Source: Lysinibacillus pakistanensis (GTDB taxonomy: Bacteria; Bacillota; Bacilli; Bacillales_A; Planococcaceae). Taken from it: 64,000 nt of DNA. The position numbers and the translations under genes are program-made. The stretch spans positions 1 to 64,000 of the forward strand of contig BBDJ01000008.1 in assembly GCA_001312325.1 (NCBI GenBank), in the 5' to 3' direction. The first letter of the stretch is position 1. Each line of letters opens with the position of its first letter. Shown one piece after another: positions 1-10,623 of this stretch. Below the pieces are notes generated by a model. The model did not search any database. It saw only the letters and a program-made list of their open reading frames with translations, and was not told the DNA's origin.

Positions 1-365
1 ATTTATAATTTGTTTTTTTATAGTTCTTTTAGCATTATAATCGCGTCATTAATAGCAGATATTATATGGAGGTATTAGGTTTAAAGATTTATTTTTTTTA
101 ATTAGTTTTTAATATAGTCATAGTATTAACTAATCATTCAAGACCCATATACTAGTTGAAAAGGCATTTTAACCTATGATATTGTAATAAATATAGGTTA
201 TGACATTAAAACTATTTCGGTATAATTTATACATTTAATATCCATAAAAAACTAGTCCAATTCATATAGATCTGACATGCATATAAAATGTAAAACATGC
301 CTCTATCAGCAAAGATGTTTTTTTTAGAACAACGCAGTCCTATGGAAGAAGGAGGGAGTCACATA
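1..365. other. Non-coding left edge upstream of the HD-GYP gene
   Basis: Very AT-rich sequence in which I see no credible gene. It holds an inverted repeat, TAACCTAT at 170-177 and ATAGGTTA at 193-200, with a 15-base loop; this could be an operator or a weak hairpin. A strong Shine-Dalgarno (AGAAGGAGGGA, 347-357) lies nine bases before an ATG at 366, whose frame closes after 12 codons unless the following A-run (390-396) is misread. Confidence 0.5.
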
Positions 366-382
366 ATGCTAGAACATTGCGT

Positions 383-2109
383 ATGTGGCAAAAAAATATG
401 CTAAGAAAAGTAACATTAAGTATTGATGAAGTTGAAGCAAATGATATTTTGGCTGAGGATATTTTTTTCCGAGTATCAATTATTAGCTAAAAAAAGAGTT
501 AGTTTTAACGGATCGGATTATTGCTTTACTTAAACTTAGAAAAGTAGATGAATTAGCTGTCTATTTACCATCAGATTCAGTTCGGATTGTCCATGATTTA
601 AGTGTTCAGCGAACAAGGGAGTATGAGGATGTCTTTGCCCCACTAATGGCTAAAGAAAATGAAGTAGATGAGTATAAAGAAAAAGTAAGTACGCTATTTA
701 TGACGACATTGGAGAATGTTGTCCATGAATTACGCTATGGTCAAATTTTAAAAAGCATGCAGGACACTGCTTATGTAAGGGGTGTTTTTGAAAAAAATTT
801 TAGAAGAGAAACATCGCTACGATTTACTTATGCGTTTAAGAGAATGGGATGAGTATTCCTTTGTCCATTCATTTGATGTATTTGTTTTAGGCACTATCTT
901 TGCACGTTACCTAGGGTTAGCTGATATCGAAACATTAGCACGAGGGTATTTGTTCCATGATATTGGCAAAGTTTTTATTCCTCAAGAAATTCTAAATCTG
1001 AAAAGAAAGTTATCAGAAGATGAATTTGAGGTTGTTAAAACACACACAACTAAAGGGTATGAATTACTTGTTGAAAATGGAGAAGAAGAGATTGCCTATC
1101 TGGCAAGAGATCACCATGAGCGCTTTGCTGGTAAAGGCTATCCAAATAAACTATGCGCAGATGAAATGAGTGAAGGGGTTCAATTATTGCAAATCATAGA
1201 TGTATATTCAGCAATGACATCAAAACGTGTTTATCATACAGGGTATGCAGCAACGGATGCATTAGCCGTTTTATATCGCGATCGGCAATTATATAACGAA
1301 ATGTTCATGCATAAATTCGTGGAATGTTTAGGAATCTATCCTGTTAACTCAGTAGTCTTATTATCAGATAATCGAAGTGCGCAAGTTGAGCTTGTCTATG
1401 ATTTATTCCCTACGTTGCCGAAAGTTAAATTATTGGATGAACAAACATCTATGAATCTACCTTTAAATTATAGTGTGAAAATTATGAAAATGATTGATTA
1501 TCGTGCAGATAGCTTTGAGGAAATATTTAATTTATTTGTTGAGCAATTAATCCGCTGTGACGAGACTAACTTAAGAATACACTTTAAAAAAACTAATTGA
1601 TCACTTACATCCAAAAGAGATAGTCTTAAAAATCTTCTTACCTGCCTTTCGAATTCTACGTTTATTGACTAGAGAAATTCAGACGGATATGACAAAATAT
1701 AGAAACTCTATTAGTATTCTTAAAAAAATTATTGGAAGAACAATTAAATGTTTTATACATGGATTATCATCATGAGCAAACAACTATTTTAGTTGTAGAA
1801 ACCTCGCTTCGTGAAAACTTTTTCATAAAACTTGTACAGAGTATTTTGTATATTGATAAAATCGTTCCATTCTTCATAAATCCAGGGGACGATCAGCGAA
1901 TTACGCAATTAATGGAACATTGTGATGTAAATGTAGCTTATTTTATTGAAGATGAGCTCACGGTAGAAAAACGAGTTCGTCCTATGCGAGAGGGTACATT
2001 CCTTTATTATTCTCTTTCAGATATTGAGGAATTATTAGTAAGTTTGGTGGGAATGAGCATGAAACGGTTCTCCTTTGAGGAGAAGATGCAGGAGCGCTTG
2101 TTTTTTTAA
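383..2109 (+). CDS. HD-GYP domain protein, probable cyclic-di-GMP phosphodiesterase
   Basis: Repaired protein of about 573 residues. Five A/T runs (near 460, 489, 790, 1585 and 1722) each carry one base too many; removing one from each gives a single open frame. The HD-GYP core shows HDIGK near residue 190 and HHERFAGKGYP near 245, the metal-binding and GYP signatures of cyclic-di-GMP hydrolases. The N-terminal ~130 residues resemble the leader region often preceding HD-GYP. The C-terminal ~250 residues have a helical stretch somewhat like the cap of B12-binding domains, then an alpha/beta segment I cannot assign. Start is uncertain: ATG 383 and ATG 398 are in frame, while the good Shine-Dalgarno serves ATG 366. 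Ends in TAA just before a bidirectional terminator shared with glyS. Confidence 0.75.
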
Positions 2110-2124
2110 ATTAAAGGCATAGCC

Positions 2125-2154
2125 AAAAGGGAGCTGAAATTTCAGCTCCCTTTT
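2125..2154. terminator. Bidirectional terminator between the HD-GYP gene and glyS
   Basis: Perfect inverted repeat, AAAAGGGAGCTGAAA followed directly by TTTCAGCTCCCTTTT. The flanking A and T tracts let it end transcription from either strand: the HD-GYP gene from the left and glyS from the right. Confidence 0.85.
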
Positions 2155-2171
2155 ACAATGCTTTTATCAAA

Positions 2172-2202
2172 ATCTGGACGCAATTACGCCAAGGCATAAT
2201 TG
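2172..2202. repeat. Short copy of the palindromic repeat, directly behind glyS
   Basis: CAATTACGCC-AA-GGCATAATTG at 2181-2202 is a near-perfect 10-bp palindrome, preceded by GGACG. The same unit closes the long repeats at 17878-17899 and 49349-49370. It begins four bases after the glyS stop codon on the minus strand, so it would be transcribed in the glyS 3' end. Confidence 0.7.
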
Positions 2203-2206
2203 ATAT

Positions 2207-3595
2207 TTAGAATTGTAGATGTTTCTCAATGTATGTCTTCACATCAGCAATTGGCATACGCACTTGAGACATAGAATCGCGGTGGCGTACCGTTACTTGA
2301 CCGTCCTCCTGTGAGTCAAAGTCATATGTGATACAGAATGGTGTACCAATTTCATCCTGACGGCGGTAACGTTTACCGATTGATTGGGATTCATCAAAGT
2401 CAACTGGGAATGCCTTACGAAGTTCTGCCCATACATTTGTAGCCTCATCAGATAACTTTTTAGAAAGTGGAAGGACTGCTGCTTTAAATGGTGCAAGAGC
2501 AGGGTGGAAGCGTAAAACGGTACGCTTATCGTCACCTTCAAGCTCCTCCTCGTCATATGCATCACACAGGAATGCTAATGTCACACGGTCAGCACCTAAA
2601 GAAGGTTCAATACAGTATGGAACATAGCGTTCGTTTGTGGCTGGGTCAATGTAAGTAAAGTCCTCACCAGAGTGCTCCATATGCTGTTTTAAATCGTAAT
2701 CTGTACGATCAGCTACACCCCAAAGCTCACCCCAACCAAATGGGAATTTAAATTCGATATCTGTAGTAGCATTCGAATAGTGTGATAATTCATCTTCCTC
2801 ATGATCGCGAAGGCGCATTGACTCTTCTTTCATCCCTAAATTTAATAACCAGTTTTTACAAAATTCTTTCCAGTATGCATGCCATTCAAGGTCTTCGCCA
2901 GGCTTACAGAAAAACTCAAGCTCCATTTGCTCAAATTCGCGAGTACGGAAAGTAAAGTTACCTGGAGTAATTTCGTTTCGGAATGATTTACCGATTTGTG
3001 CAATACCAAAAGGAGTGCGCTTACGCATAGAGCGTTGAACATTTTTAAAGTTCACGAAAATACCTTGTGCAGTTTCAGGACGTAAATAAATTTCGTTTGT
3101 AGAAGACTCTGTAACACCCTGGAATGTTTTAAACATTAAATTGAATTGACGAATATCTGTGAAATCAGCCTTACCACAATCAGGACATACCACATCATAC
3201 TTAATCATTGTTTCTTTCATTTGATCAAATGTCATACCATCTACAATGATTTCATCGCCCTTTGCTAACGCAGCGTCCTCAATGATTTTATCTGCTCTAT
3301 GACGTGCCTTACACGATTTACAATCTATCATAGGATCATTAAAGTTACCAACATGACCAGAAGCCACCCAAGCTTTAGGATTCATTAAGATGGCAGCGTC
3401 TAGTCCGACATTGTGCTCAGATTCTTGAACAAATTTTTGCCACCATGCTTTTTTTTAATATTATTTTTTTAGTTCTACACCTAATGGACCATAATCCCAA
3501 GTGTTAGCTAAGCCTCCGTAAATTTCAGACCCTGGGAACACAAAACCCCGATGCTTTGCTAATGATACGATTGTTTCCATTGATTTGTTAGCCAT
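2207..3595 (-). CDS. glyS: Glycyl-tRNA synthetase, single-chain class II type
   Basis: Charges tRNA-Gly in the cytoplasm. About 461 residues once repaired, the usual length of the homodimeric enzyme. Visible motifs are [18 protein letters not shown] near the N-terminus, the zinc-knuckle cysteines CKSC and CPDC, the class II motif 2 region ([15 protein letters not shown]) and the C-terminal anticodon-binding domain. Start ATG 3595 has a good AAGGAGG; an upstream in-frame extension is part of the leader. The frame breaks twice in poly-A (plus-strand 3449-3472), where [13 protein letters not shown] should read through; the second run is off by two, or short by one. B. subtilis has the two-subunit GlyQ/GlyS enzyme at this locus, whereas here a single-chain gene sits in the opposite orientation. 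Controlled by the T-box upstream. Confidence 0.93.
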
Positions 3596-3683
3596 AATAT
3601 AGCCTCCTTCAAATTTTTCACTTTGTCTTTTGCGGTAAAACGCCAAAGTCTCTTTTTCACTTAGACTAAGCCTAAATGAAAAT

Positions 3684-3905
3684 AGCACCCGTCTCCGGGC
3701 ACAATAGATGCCCAGGGACGAGTGCTAATACCCGCGGTTCCACCCTGATTGTTTTAAACAAACTGTTTAAAACCTCTTTTTAAAAGGTTAGCTCAGGGAG
3801 TGCCTTTTCTCTGTCACTGTGTAGACTTTCACCATCTTCTACTCGCTATTAAATGGAACAGATACTTTTTTTCCCATCATCGCCTGTATATAACGCAATA
3901 TTGCT
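3684..3905 (-). ncRNA. T-box leader of glyS
   Basis: Transcription-attenuation riboswitch that binds uncharged tRNA. The canonical T-box, AGGGTGGAACCGCGG on the minus strand, lies at 3732-3746. It is followed by the terminator hairpin 3684-3726 (AGCACTCGTCCC pairing with GGAGACGGGTGCT, then a T-rich stretch). Stem I carries the AGTA and GATGATGGG signatures, and a GGC triplet followed by A (near 3800) fits a glycine specifier. Glycine specificity is supported mainly by the gene downstream. Confidence 0.9.
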
Positions 3906-3909
3906 CGAA

Positions 3910-3938
3910 AATACATATAGAGCAAGCGTATGTGTCAA
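3910..3938 (-). promoter_or_regulatory. SigA-type promoter of the glyS T-box transcript
   Basis: On the minus strand TTGACA (3938-3933) and TGTATT (3915-3910) are separated by 17 bases, upstream of the T-box stem I. The -10 box is imperfect. Confidence 0.55.
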
Positions 3939-4028
3939 TATTGTAGCATGTAGTTCTTTAATTCGCAATAATTATTAAAATAGTATATAATAATTGAGCA
4001 TAAGTATAACACTATTAGATTTGAGGCG

Positions 4029-4661
4029 GTGAGTCCAATCGAACTCAATAAACGTCAGGAAGACATTTTACAAATTGTGAAAGAAAACGGGCCAATTACA
4101 GGCGAACATATTGCAGAGCGTCTCAATCTGACAAGAGCGACTTTAAGACCAGATTTGGCTATTCTCACAATGGCGGGCTTTTTAGATGCACGACCAAGAG
4201 TTGGTTATTTCTATTCAGGAAAAAAAGCGTCCGTTACATTAACGGATAGTATTAACAATTTAAAAGTGAAAGATTTTCATTCAGGACCCGTAGTTGTACC
4301 AGAAACAATGACTGTTTATGATGCAATTTGCTTTATGTTTTCGGAGGATGTTGGTACACTCTTTGTCGTGGATAAGAATGAGTTTCTGACAGGTGTACTA
4401 TCGCGGAAGGATTTACTACGTACAAGTATTGGCACGCAGGATCTAAACAAAATTCCTGTACATATTATTATGACGCGCATGCCTAATATTTCGTACTGTC
4501 AGCGATCAGATTCTTTAGTTGTTGCGGCAAATAAGTTAATTGAGCGAGAAGTTGATTCACTACCTGTAGTAGAACCACAGGAAGGTGGCTTAACAATTGT
4601 AGGCCGTCTTACAAAAACGACGATTACACGTGCTTTCTTATCACTCGCACAGAATGTCTAA
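4029..4661 (+). CDS. ccpN: CcpN transcriptional repressor (HTH plus two CBS domains)
   Basis: 210 residues, no frameshift. The N-terminus (IELNKRQEDILQIVKENGPI) and the helix-turn-helix ITGEHIAERLNLTRATLRPD match the CcpN/YqzB family. Two CBS domains follow (about residues 75-205; VPETMTVYDAICFMF and YCQRSDSLVVAANKLIEREV). CcpN represses gluconeogenic genes such as gapB and pckA when sugar is present in B. subtilis. Start GTG 4029 matches the family N-terminus. The next gene begins 18 bases later, as in B. subtilis, so the two are probably an operon. Confidence 0.92.
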   Translation: MSPIELNKRQEDILQIVKENGPITGEHIAERLNLTRATLRPDLAILTMAGFLDARPRVGYFYSGKKASVTLTDSINNLKVKDFHSGPVVVPETMTVYDAICFMFSEDVGTLFVVDKNEFLTGVLSRKDLLRTSIGTQDLNKIPVHIIMTRMPNISYCQRSDSLVVAANKLIEREVDSLPVVEPQEGGLTIVGRLTKTTITRAFLSLAQNV

Positions 4662-4679
4662 ATTTTGAAGGAGTGCAGC

Positions 4680-5494
4680 ATGAAAAGATTACGCGTTTTT
4701 GTTGTATCTGATTCAGTCGGTGAAACTGGTGATCAAGTAGCGAAAGCAGTTATTAGCCAGTTTCGACCTGGTTTGGAGAACACGGTTATTAGACGTTTTC
4801 CATATATTCAATCAGAGGAGCTTATCCAAAAAAATTGTTTGTCTTGCAGCAAAGCAACAGGCATTTATTGTATACACGCTAGTTCGACAGGAAATGCGTT
4901 TACTGATGCAGGAGCTGTGTGAGCAGGAAAAAATACATGCTGTTGATATTTTAGGACCTGCATTAAAAACAATGGCTACCTTTATGGAAGAATTCCCGTT
5001 AGAGGCACCAGGGATTGTTCACCAGTTGGATGATGATTATTTTAAAAAAATCGAGGCTATTGAATTTGCAGTAAAATACGATGATGGCAGAGATCCACGT
5101 GGATTATTACAGGCGGATATTGTACTTGTAGGTGTTTCACGTACCTCCAAAACACCTTTATCACAATATTTAGCACATAAACGCTATAAGGTGGCGAATG
5201 TTCCATTAGTACCAGAAGTGGAACCACCTGAAGAACTATTCCAGATTGATGCCAAAAGATGTTTCGGTTTAATTATTTCTCCTGAAAAATTAAACTCGAT
5301 TAGAAAAGAAAGATTAATGACTCTTGGCTTGAATGATGATGCTATCTATGCACAGCATAATCGTATATTAGAAGAAATCCAGCATTTTGAAAAAAATTGT
5401 AGGGAAAATTGGCTGTAAGGTTATTGATGTGACGAACAAGGCTGTAGAGGAAACAGCAAATGTTATTATTGAACATATCTCTACCTGCAAATAA
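4680..5494 (+). CDS. yqfL: Pyruvate, phosphate dikinase regulatory protein (YqfL/PpsR family)
   Basis: Bifunctional kinase/pyrophosphorylase family that modifies pyruvate phosphate dikinase or PEP synthase; in B. subtilis YqfL also modulates CcpN. The P-loop-like [15 protein letters not shown] is the family signature. 270 residues after removing one A from each of two runs (about 4827-4833 and 5390-5396). Start ATG 4680 has GAAGGAG six bases before it. It lies in the ccpN operon and ends at a terminator. Confidence 0.92.
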
Positions 5495-5508
5495 GCATGG
5501 ATCTTAGA

Positions 5509-5543
5509 TAAAACCACCTCGGTAGTATGGGGCGGTTTTTTTT
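5509..5543 (+). terminator. Terminator after yqfL
   Basis: AAAACCACCTC pairs imperfectly with GGGGCGGTTTT around a short loop, followed by a run of T (to 5543). One A-C mismatch in the stem. Confidence 0.75.
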
Positions 5544-5710
5544 GAGTCGCTTTTAGAAAATAGTATAGATAAAAACTAATTTTTGTTTTATAATAATAAA
5601 ATTGTGGTAAAAATATTTAAAAAGAGAAAAATCCTATTTTTTTGTCGAGAATTAAAGGATTTTTAAAACGGATAGCGAATTGTGTTTTAGAACGTAAATT
5701 AAAGATGGTG

Positions 5711-7534
5711 ATGAATTTGGCAGGGAAGATTCCAGAAGAAGTGATTGAACAGATTCGTACACAATCGGATATTGTTGATGTCATAAGCGAATACATGCAG
5801 CTTACAAAACGTGGGCGCAATTGGTTTGGTCTCTGTCCTTTTCATGGAGAACAAACACCGTCTTTTTCTGTGTCATCAGACAAACAAATTTTTCATTGCT
5901 TTGGTTGTGGTGCAGGTGGTAATGCTATTACCTTTATCATGGACATTGAAGGGATTCCATTCCCTGAGGCAGTCGTGAAACTTGGTGAACGTGCCGGCAT
6001 ACATTTAGATGTTGGACCAACCTTACCTGACGTCACAAAAAAAGATATCTAAAGCGGAAGAAAGGATGAAAGAAGCACACGCTTTTGCAGCTGATTTTTT
6101 CCATCATTTACTATTGAACACAGAAGATGGTGAAGAACCTTTAAATTATTTGCTAGAAAGAGGATTTACAAGGGAACTTATCGAATCTAATAGCATTGGA
6201 TGGTCTCTCCCAAGCTTTGATGCATTAACGATATTGCTTGAAAGAAAAGGTTATAACTTACAAGAAATCGCAGAAAGTGGTTTAGTCATCAAGCGAGAAG
6301 GGGAGGAACGCTATTTTGATCGATTTAGAGGACGTATTATGTTTCCCATTCGAGATGAGAACGGTAAAATTATTGCCTTCTCAGGACGAATACTTTCATC
6401 GACTGGTGAAGAGGCAAAATATTTAAATAGTCCAGAGTCACCAATTTTTCAAAAGAGCGAGGTGCTATATAACCTAGATAAAGCACGAACCTCTATTAGA
6501 AAAATCGTCAAGTAGTATTGATGGAAGGATTTATGGATGTTTTAGCAGCAACTTCTGTTGGTGTAGCGAATGCCGTAGCTACAATGGGTACCTCGCTGAC
6601 GAATCAGCATATCACAAAGCTAAAGCGCTTAGTAGAGCAGATTACGATTTGCTATGACGGTGATAATGCTGGTTTTGACGCAGCAAAAAGAGCGGCACAG
6701 CTACTACAATCAGAACGAATGAAAGTAAATATTGCGGTGTTACCAGATAAGCTAGATCCTGATGAATACATTCGTAGTTTAGGTGGACAAGCATTTAAGG
6801 AACAAATTTTGGAAAACCCACATGCGTATATTGCTTTTATGATGATGCATGCTAGACGAAATAAGAACTTTCAATTTGAAAATGATACGCTTCAATATAT
6901 TCAAGAAGTCCTTGAACAACTGATTGGTAGATCCTCTCCAGTTGAACGAGATTTGTATATACGGCAGCTATCTACTGAAACAAATATCTCGGAAGAAGCG
7001 ATATATGCACAATTCCGAAAGTTAGAGGCTAGTCAGGTACGTTCTGCAAAAGCAGAAATGCCCGTTCTACCTTCAATGCCAGTCACGCAGCAGCAAAAGC
7101 CTATGGACGCAGCCGAACGTGCCGAACGTTTATTACTCGCTCATATGCTTCATAATATAGATGTAGTGGACAGGTTATTACGCAGTGAGCAAAAGGAGCC
7201 ATTTGTCCGAGATGCCTATATGGCTGTTTTTGTTCGCTTAGTAGGCTTTTATGAGGAATATGGTCATCCCGATTATCAGCGGTTTGTTGAGATACTAGAT
7301 GACGCTGAATTACGCAAAATTGTCATGGAAGCAGCTTTAGTAGAGAGAGATCCAGACCAAGCTGAAGCAGAGGTTACAGACTCTATACGCCAGTTGCAAA
7401 AATATAGAATTGAGCAAGAAATTCAACAAAAGATGCATGAGTCAAAGGAAGCGGAGAAGATGCATGAGTATGCACGTGCACTTGAAATCGCCCAACAGAT
7501 TATTCATTTAAGAAAATCGTTATCGGCGATTTAA
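5711..7534 (+). CDS. dnaG: DNA primase
   Basis: Synthesises RNA primers at the replication fork. 607 residues after repair. The N-terminal zinc-binding domain shows CPFHGE and HCFGCG (residues ~40-65), the TOPRIM core has LMEGFMDVLAAT and CYDGDNAGFDAA, and the C-terminal helical part is the helicase-binding domain. Two repairs are needed: one A too many near 6038-6044, and one A too few near 6500-6504 (IRK-NRQVVLMEGF), one of the few deletions in an A-run. ATG 5711 matches the family start (NLAGKIPEE); ATG 5705 is also possible, and no strong Shine-Dalgarno decides it. sigA follows after 32 bases, the classical macromolecular synthesis operon. Confidence 0.95.
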
Positions 7535-7566
7535 CCCGATTCGGTTGTTTAGAAGGAGGAAGGTTT

Positions 7567-8695
7567 ATGGCGGACAAGTCAGAACGTTCAAAAGAGATAG
7601 AAGTAGAAATCACATTAGATGAAGCCAAAAAAATTACTACAGGAAAAAGCGAAAACAGACGGTGAAATTTCAATGAAAGAAATTTCAGAGAAGTTAGCGC
7701 AGTATGAACTAGAAAATGAAGAGGTTTTCCATTTTGCTGAAGATCTTGAAAAGCATAAAGACATTCAAATTATTGGAAAAGAAGAATTTGAAGAAGAAAG
7801 CTTAATGAAAGAAGAAGCAAATGAAGAGACTTTTGATTTAAATGATTTGAGCGTACCACCAGGTGTAAAAATAAATGACCCTGTTCGAATGTATTTAAAA
7901 GAAATTGGCCGTGTTGATTTACTGTCTGCAGAGCAAGAAATTGCATTAGCGGAGCGTATTGAGCAAGGAGACGAGGAAGCTCGTAAACGACTAGCGGAGG
8001 CAAACTTACGTCTTGTTGTTTCGATTGCAAAGCGTTATGTAGGCCGAGGTATGCTATTTCTTGACTTAATTCAGGAGGGAAATATGGGTCTTATTAAGGC
8101 AGTTGAGAAATTCGACTACCGTAAAGGCTTTAAATTCTCCACGTATGCTACATGGTGGATTCGCCAAGCAATCACACGTGCAATTGCTGACCAAGCACGT
8201 ACAATTCGTATACCAGTGCATATGGTAGAAACAATTAATAAATTAATTCGTGTACAACGCCAATTATTACAGGATTTAGGTCGCGAACCATCTCCAGAAG
8301 AAATAGGAGAAGAAATGGATTTAACACCTGAAAAAGTACGCGAAATTTTAAAAATTGCACAAGAACCAGTATCTCTTGAAACACCAATTGGAGAAGAAGA
8401 TGATTCACATTTAGGCGACTTTATTGAGGATTCTGAAGCTCAATCTCCATCTGACCATGCAGCATATGAATTATTAAAAGAGCAATTAGAGGATGTGTTG
8501 GATACATTAACTGATCGTGAAGAAAATGTTCTTCGTTTACGTTTCGGTTTAGATGATGGCCGCACACGTACATTAGAGGAAGTAGGGAAAGTATTTGGTG
8601 TAACTCGTGAACGTATTCGCCAAATCGAAGCAAAGGCGCTTAGAAAATTACGCCACCCTTCTCGCAGTAAACGTTTAAAAGATTTCTTAGAATAA
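7567..8695 (+). CDS. sigA: Primary sigma factor (SigA/RpoD)
   Basis: Housekeeping sigma factor directing RNA polymerase to -35/-10 promoters. 375 residues after removing one A from the run at 7626-7632. Region 1.2 ([12 protein letters not shown]), region 2 ([30 protein letters not shown]) and region 4.2 ([20 protein letters not shown]) are all intact. Start ATG 7567 has AGAAGGAGGAAGG in front; the frameshift makes ATG 7619 look like a start, but it is not. Second gene of the dnaG-sigA operon, closed by a strong terminator. Confidence 0.97.
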
Positions 8696-8700
8696 ACATG

Positions 8701-8752
8701 AAAAAAAAGGAGCTAGCTGATTAGTGACAACTATTTGGCTAGCTCCTTTTTA
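8701..8752 (+). terminator. Terminator of the dnaG-sigA operon
   Basis: GGAGCTAGC (8709-8717) and GCTAGCTCC (8738-8746) form a perfect 9-bp stem, with poly-A before and poly-T after it. Confidence 0.9.
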
Positions 8753-9035
8753 TCTTGCGAAGCGTGAGGTACACAATACTTATAAGTTTTTTCTTATTCA
8801 GCTGGCATCCAAATCTTCTGTGGAGGTTATGGATTTTGAAGGGGAGTTTTTACGCTGGGGCGTTTTAAGCTTGTATGAAAGTAATAATAAATTGATAAAT
8901 CGAGCGAGTTTAAAAATACATAATTAGCATGAGTTAAATTAACTATTTTTGTTACTTTCTACAGATGTGTTTTCAAGAATTGTGAGATAAAATTGTAATA
9001 ACAACCATTATTAAGCAATGTTTGGAGCAAATACG

Positions 9036-9599
9036 ATGACAAATCCACGGAAAAAAATAATCTTAAATGAGATTTTGTTTTGGAAGCAGAATAAGCTATT
9101 ACCAGAGCATTACTGTGACTTTTTAGCAGCTCTTTATGCAGAGGGAGCGGATGTAGAGGAGTTAGATCCTGTGCATCATAAGCAAGCAGTGTTACCCTCA
9201 GAAAAGAGAAAAATGTATCTTTTAATAGTGGGTATATGTATTGCCATAATTGCTCTTCTATCGATCTATTTTACAATTTCCTCTTTAACGTTAGTTTTAT
9301 CAGTTATTGTAGGAATAGCTGCTCTTATCTTATTCATTACGGCATTTCGAATGGCACAAAAAAATAATTTATTAACACCTATTTTTCACTTGTTAGCAGC
9401 TATTTTATTGTTTAGTATGTCTATTCGAATTTACACTACATATTTCAATGGGAATAATATAGCTTTATTTTGCTTAATTGCAGCAAATTGTGGAGTTTGG
9501 CTTTGGTCTGGCATTAAAATGAAGCTACTGTATTATACAGTCTCTGGAGTTTTAGGACTATTAGCATTGATTGGTTATTATATCATAAATTTATTATGA
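9036..9599 (+). CDS. Uncharacterised multi-pass membrane protein
   Basis: 187 residues with no family I recognise. The first ~60 residues are polar (TNPRKKIILNEILFWKQ, and a short motif LLPEHYCDFLAALYAEGA that recurs at the start of some Bacillaceae membrane proteins). Five or so hydrophobic segments follow, starting at MYLLIVGICIAIIALLSIYF. Start ATG 9036 is chosen because GGAG lies nine bases upstream; an in-frame ATG at 9018 has no ribosome-binding site. Single gene between two terminators. Confidence 0.6.
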   Translation: MTNPRKKIILNEILFWKQNKLLPEHYCDFLAALYAEGADVEELDPVHHKQAVLPSEKRKMYLLIVGICIAIIALLSIYFTISSLTLVLSVIVGIAALILFITAFRMAQKNNLLTPIFHLLAAILLFSMSIRIYTTYFNGNNIALFCLIAANCGVWLWSGIKMKLLYYTVSGVLGLLALIGYYIINLL

Positions 9600-9606
9600 A
9601 CTATTT

Positions 9607-9643
9607 AAGAATCTATACGCTTTTAGCGATAGATTCTTTTTTT
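9607..9643 (+). terminator. Terminator after the membrane protein gene
   Basis: AAGAATCTAT and ATAGATTCTT form a 10-bp stem around a 12-base loop, followed by seven T. Confidence 0.85.
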
Positions 9644-10106
9644 ATGCAGATTAATAAGTGATGTAATTGATACATAATATTTTTCTAAAAAGTAGTAGGA
9701 CTTTTTTTAAAAATAAGATTTTAAGAAAAAATACAGGGTTAAGAGGCAGAATTTAAAATATATTAAGATAATAGTATGGCTTATTCATTTTGATGAATTT
9801 TAGGACAAATAAGGAAATTTTCGTTGAAGAAAAATATATTTTTAAGTATAGGTAAGAGTTCATAGTGGAAAGCTAACTACAAGAATGGAGAGCAAAATTA
9901 AATTGTTAAATGGTTTTAGATAGACCAAAAATTGGTGATAGCAAGACATATTTTATCCAATAGATACAGAAATGTCGAATTTGTTACAAACAAAGGAAAA
10001 CTTAGCGAATAGGGCTTTTCGTTTCTTAGTTAATGCAGTACAATATTAGATGTTGACTGATTCTATATTATAATAGAAGTAGATTTACAATGAGGAGGGG
10101 AAACAT
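9644..10106. other. Gene-free stretch before cccA
   Basis: About 460 AT-rich bases with no coding frame that has a ribosome-binding site. A TATAAT-like box near 10070 could belong to the cccA promoter, but the TTGACT in front of it is too close to be its -35. I see no repeat or RNA structure here. Confidence 0.4.
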
Positions 10107-10458
10107 ATGAAAAACAATCCAGTCGTTCCTTACATCTTAATTTTGGCATTTGGTATTGGTCTTATTTTCTTCATGTCTTTAACAGGCGCAGAGAACAAAA
10201 AAAGAAATTGCTGCTGAAAAAGAAGGCGGTGGCGAAACTACAGAGGCTACTGATGATGGTTCTGCATTAGTACAATCTTGTATTGGCTGTCACGCAGCTG
10301 ACTTAACTGGTGCTGTGGGTCCAAACCTACATGGCTTAGATGAGGCGCGTATCGTAGACGTTTTAACGAACGGTATTGAAGGTACACCGATGACACCTGG
10401 AATGAAAAACGAAGCGGAAGCAAAAGCAATCGCTGAGTACATTTCTACTCTAAAATAA
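10107..10458 (+). CDS. cccA: Cytochrome c-550, membrane-anchored
   Basis: Small c-type cytochrome carrying electrons outside the membrane. 116 residues after removing one A from the run at 10197-10203. One N-terminal membrane helix (residues 6-26, PVVPYILILAFGIGLIFFMS), a short acidic linker, then the haem-binding CIGCH and the distal methionine in GTPMTPGM. Start ATG 10107 has GAGGAGGGG. Lies between sigA and trmK exactly as in B. subtilis. Confidence 0.93.
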
Positions 10459-10464
10459 TTTAAA

Positions 10465-10522
10465 AAGTAGCTGTACTGAAAGCGTTTAACGTAATTGGTA
10501 CAGCTATATTTATTTTCTTTTA
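10465..10522 (+). terminator. Probable terminator after cccA
   Basis: AGCTGTAC (10469-10476) and GTACAGCT (10498-10505) form an 8-bp stem with a 21-base loop; a T-rich tail follows. Confidence 0.6.
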
Positions 10523-10529
10523 ATAAACA

Positions 10530-10570
10530 ATGGAGTTGCTCATAAAAGAGACAACTCCATTTGTTTTTTT
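10530..10570 (+). terminator. Second terminator-like hairpin before trmK
   Basis: ATGGAGTTG and CAACTCCAT pair around a short loop, followed by TTG and seven T. It may back up the hairpin just upstream. Confidence 0.7.
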
Positions 10571-10623
10571 GCTTGATTTCATACATACTATTAAAGGACT
10601 CTATTTAAGGTAGGCGGGAAAAC

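Noticed and set aside
8724..8927. Open frame of 67 codons after sigA
   Set aside because: It begins inside the sigA terminator hairpin, has no ribosome-binding site, and its product shows no protein-like pattern.
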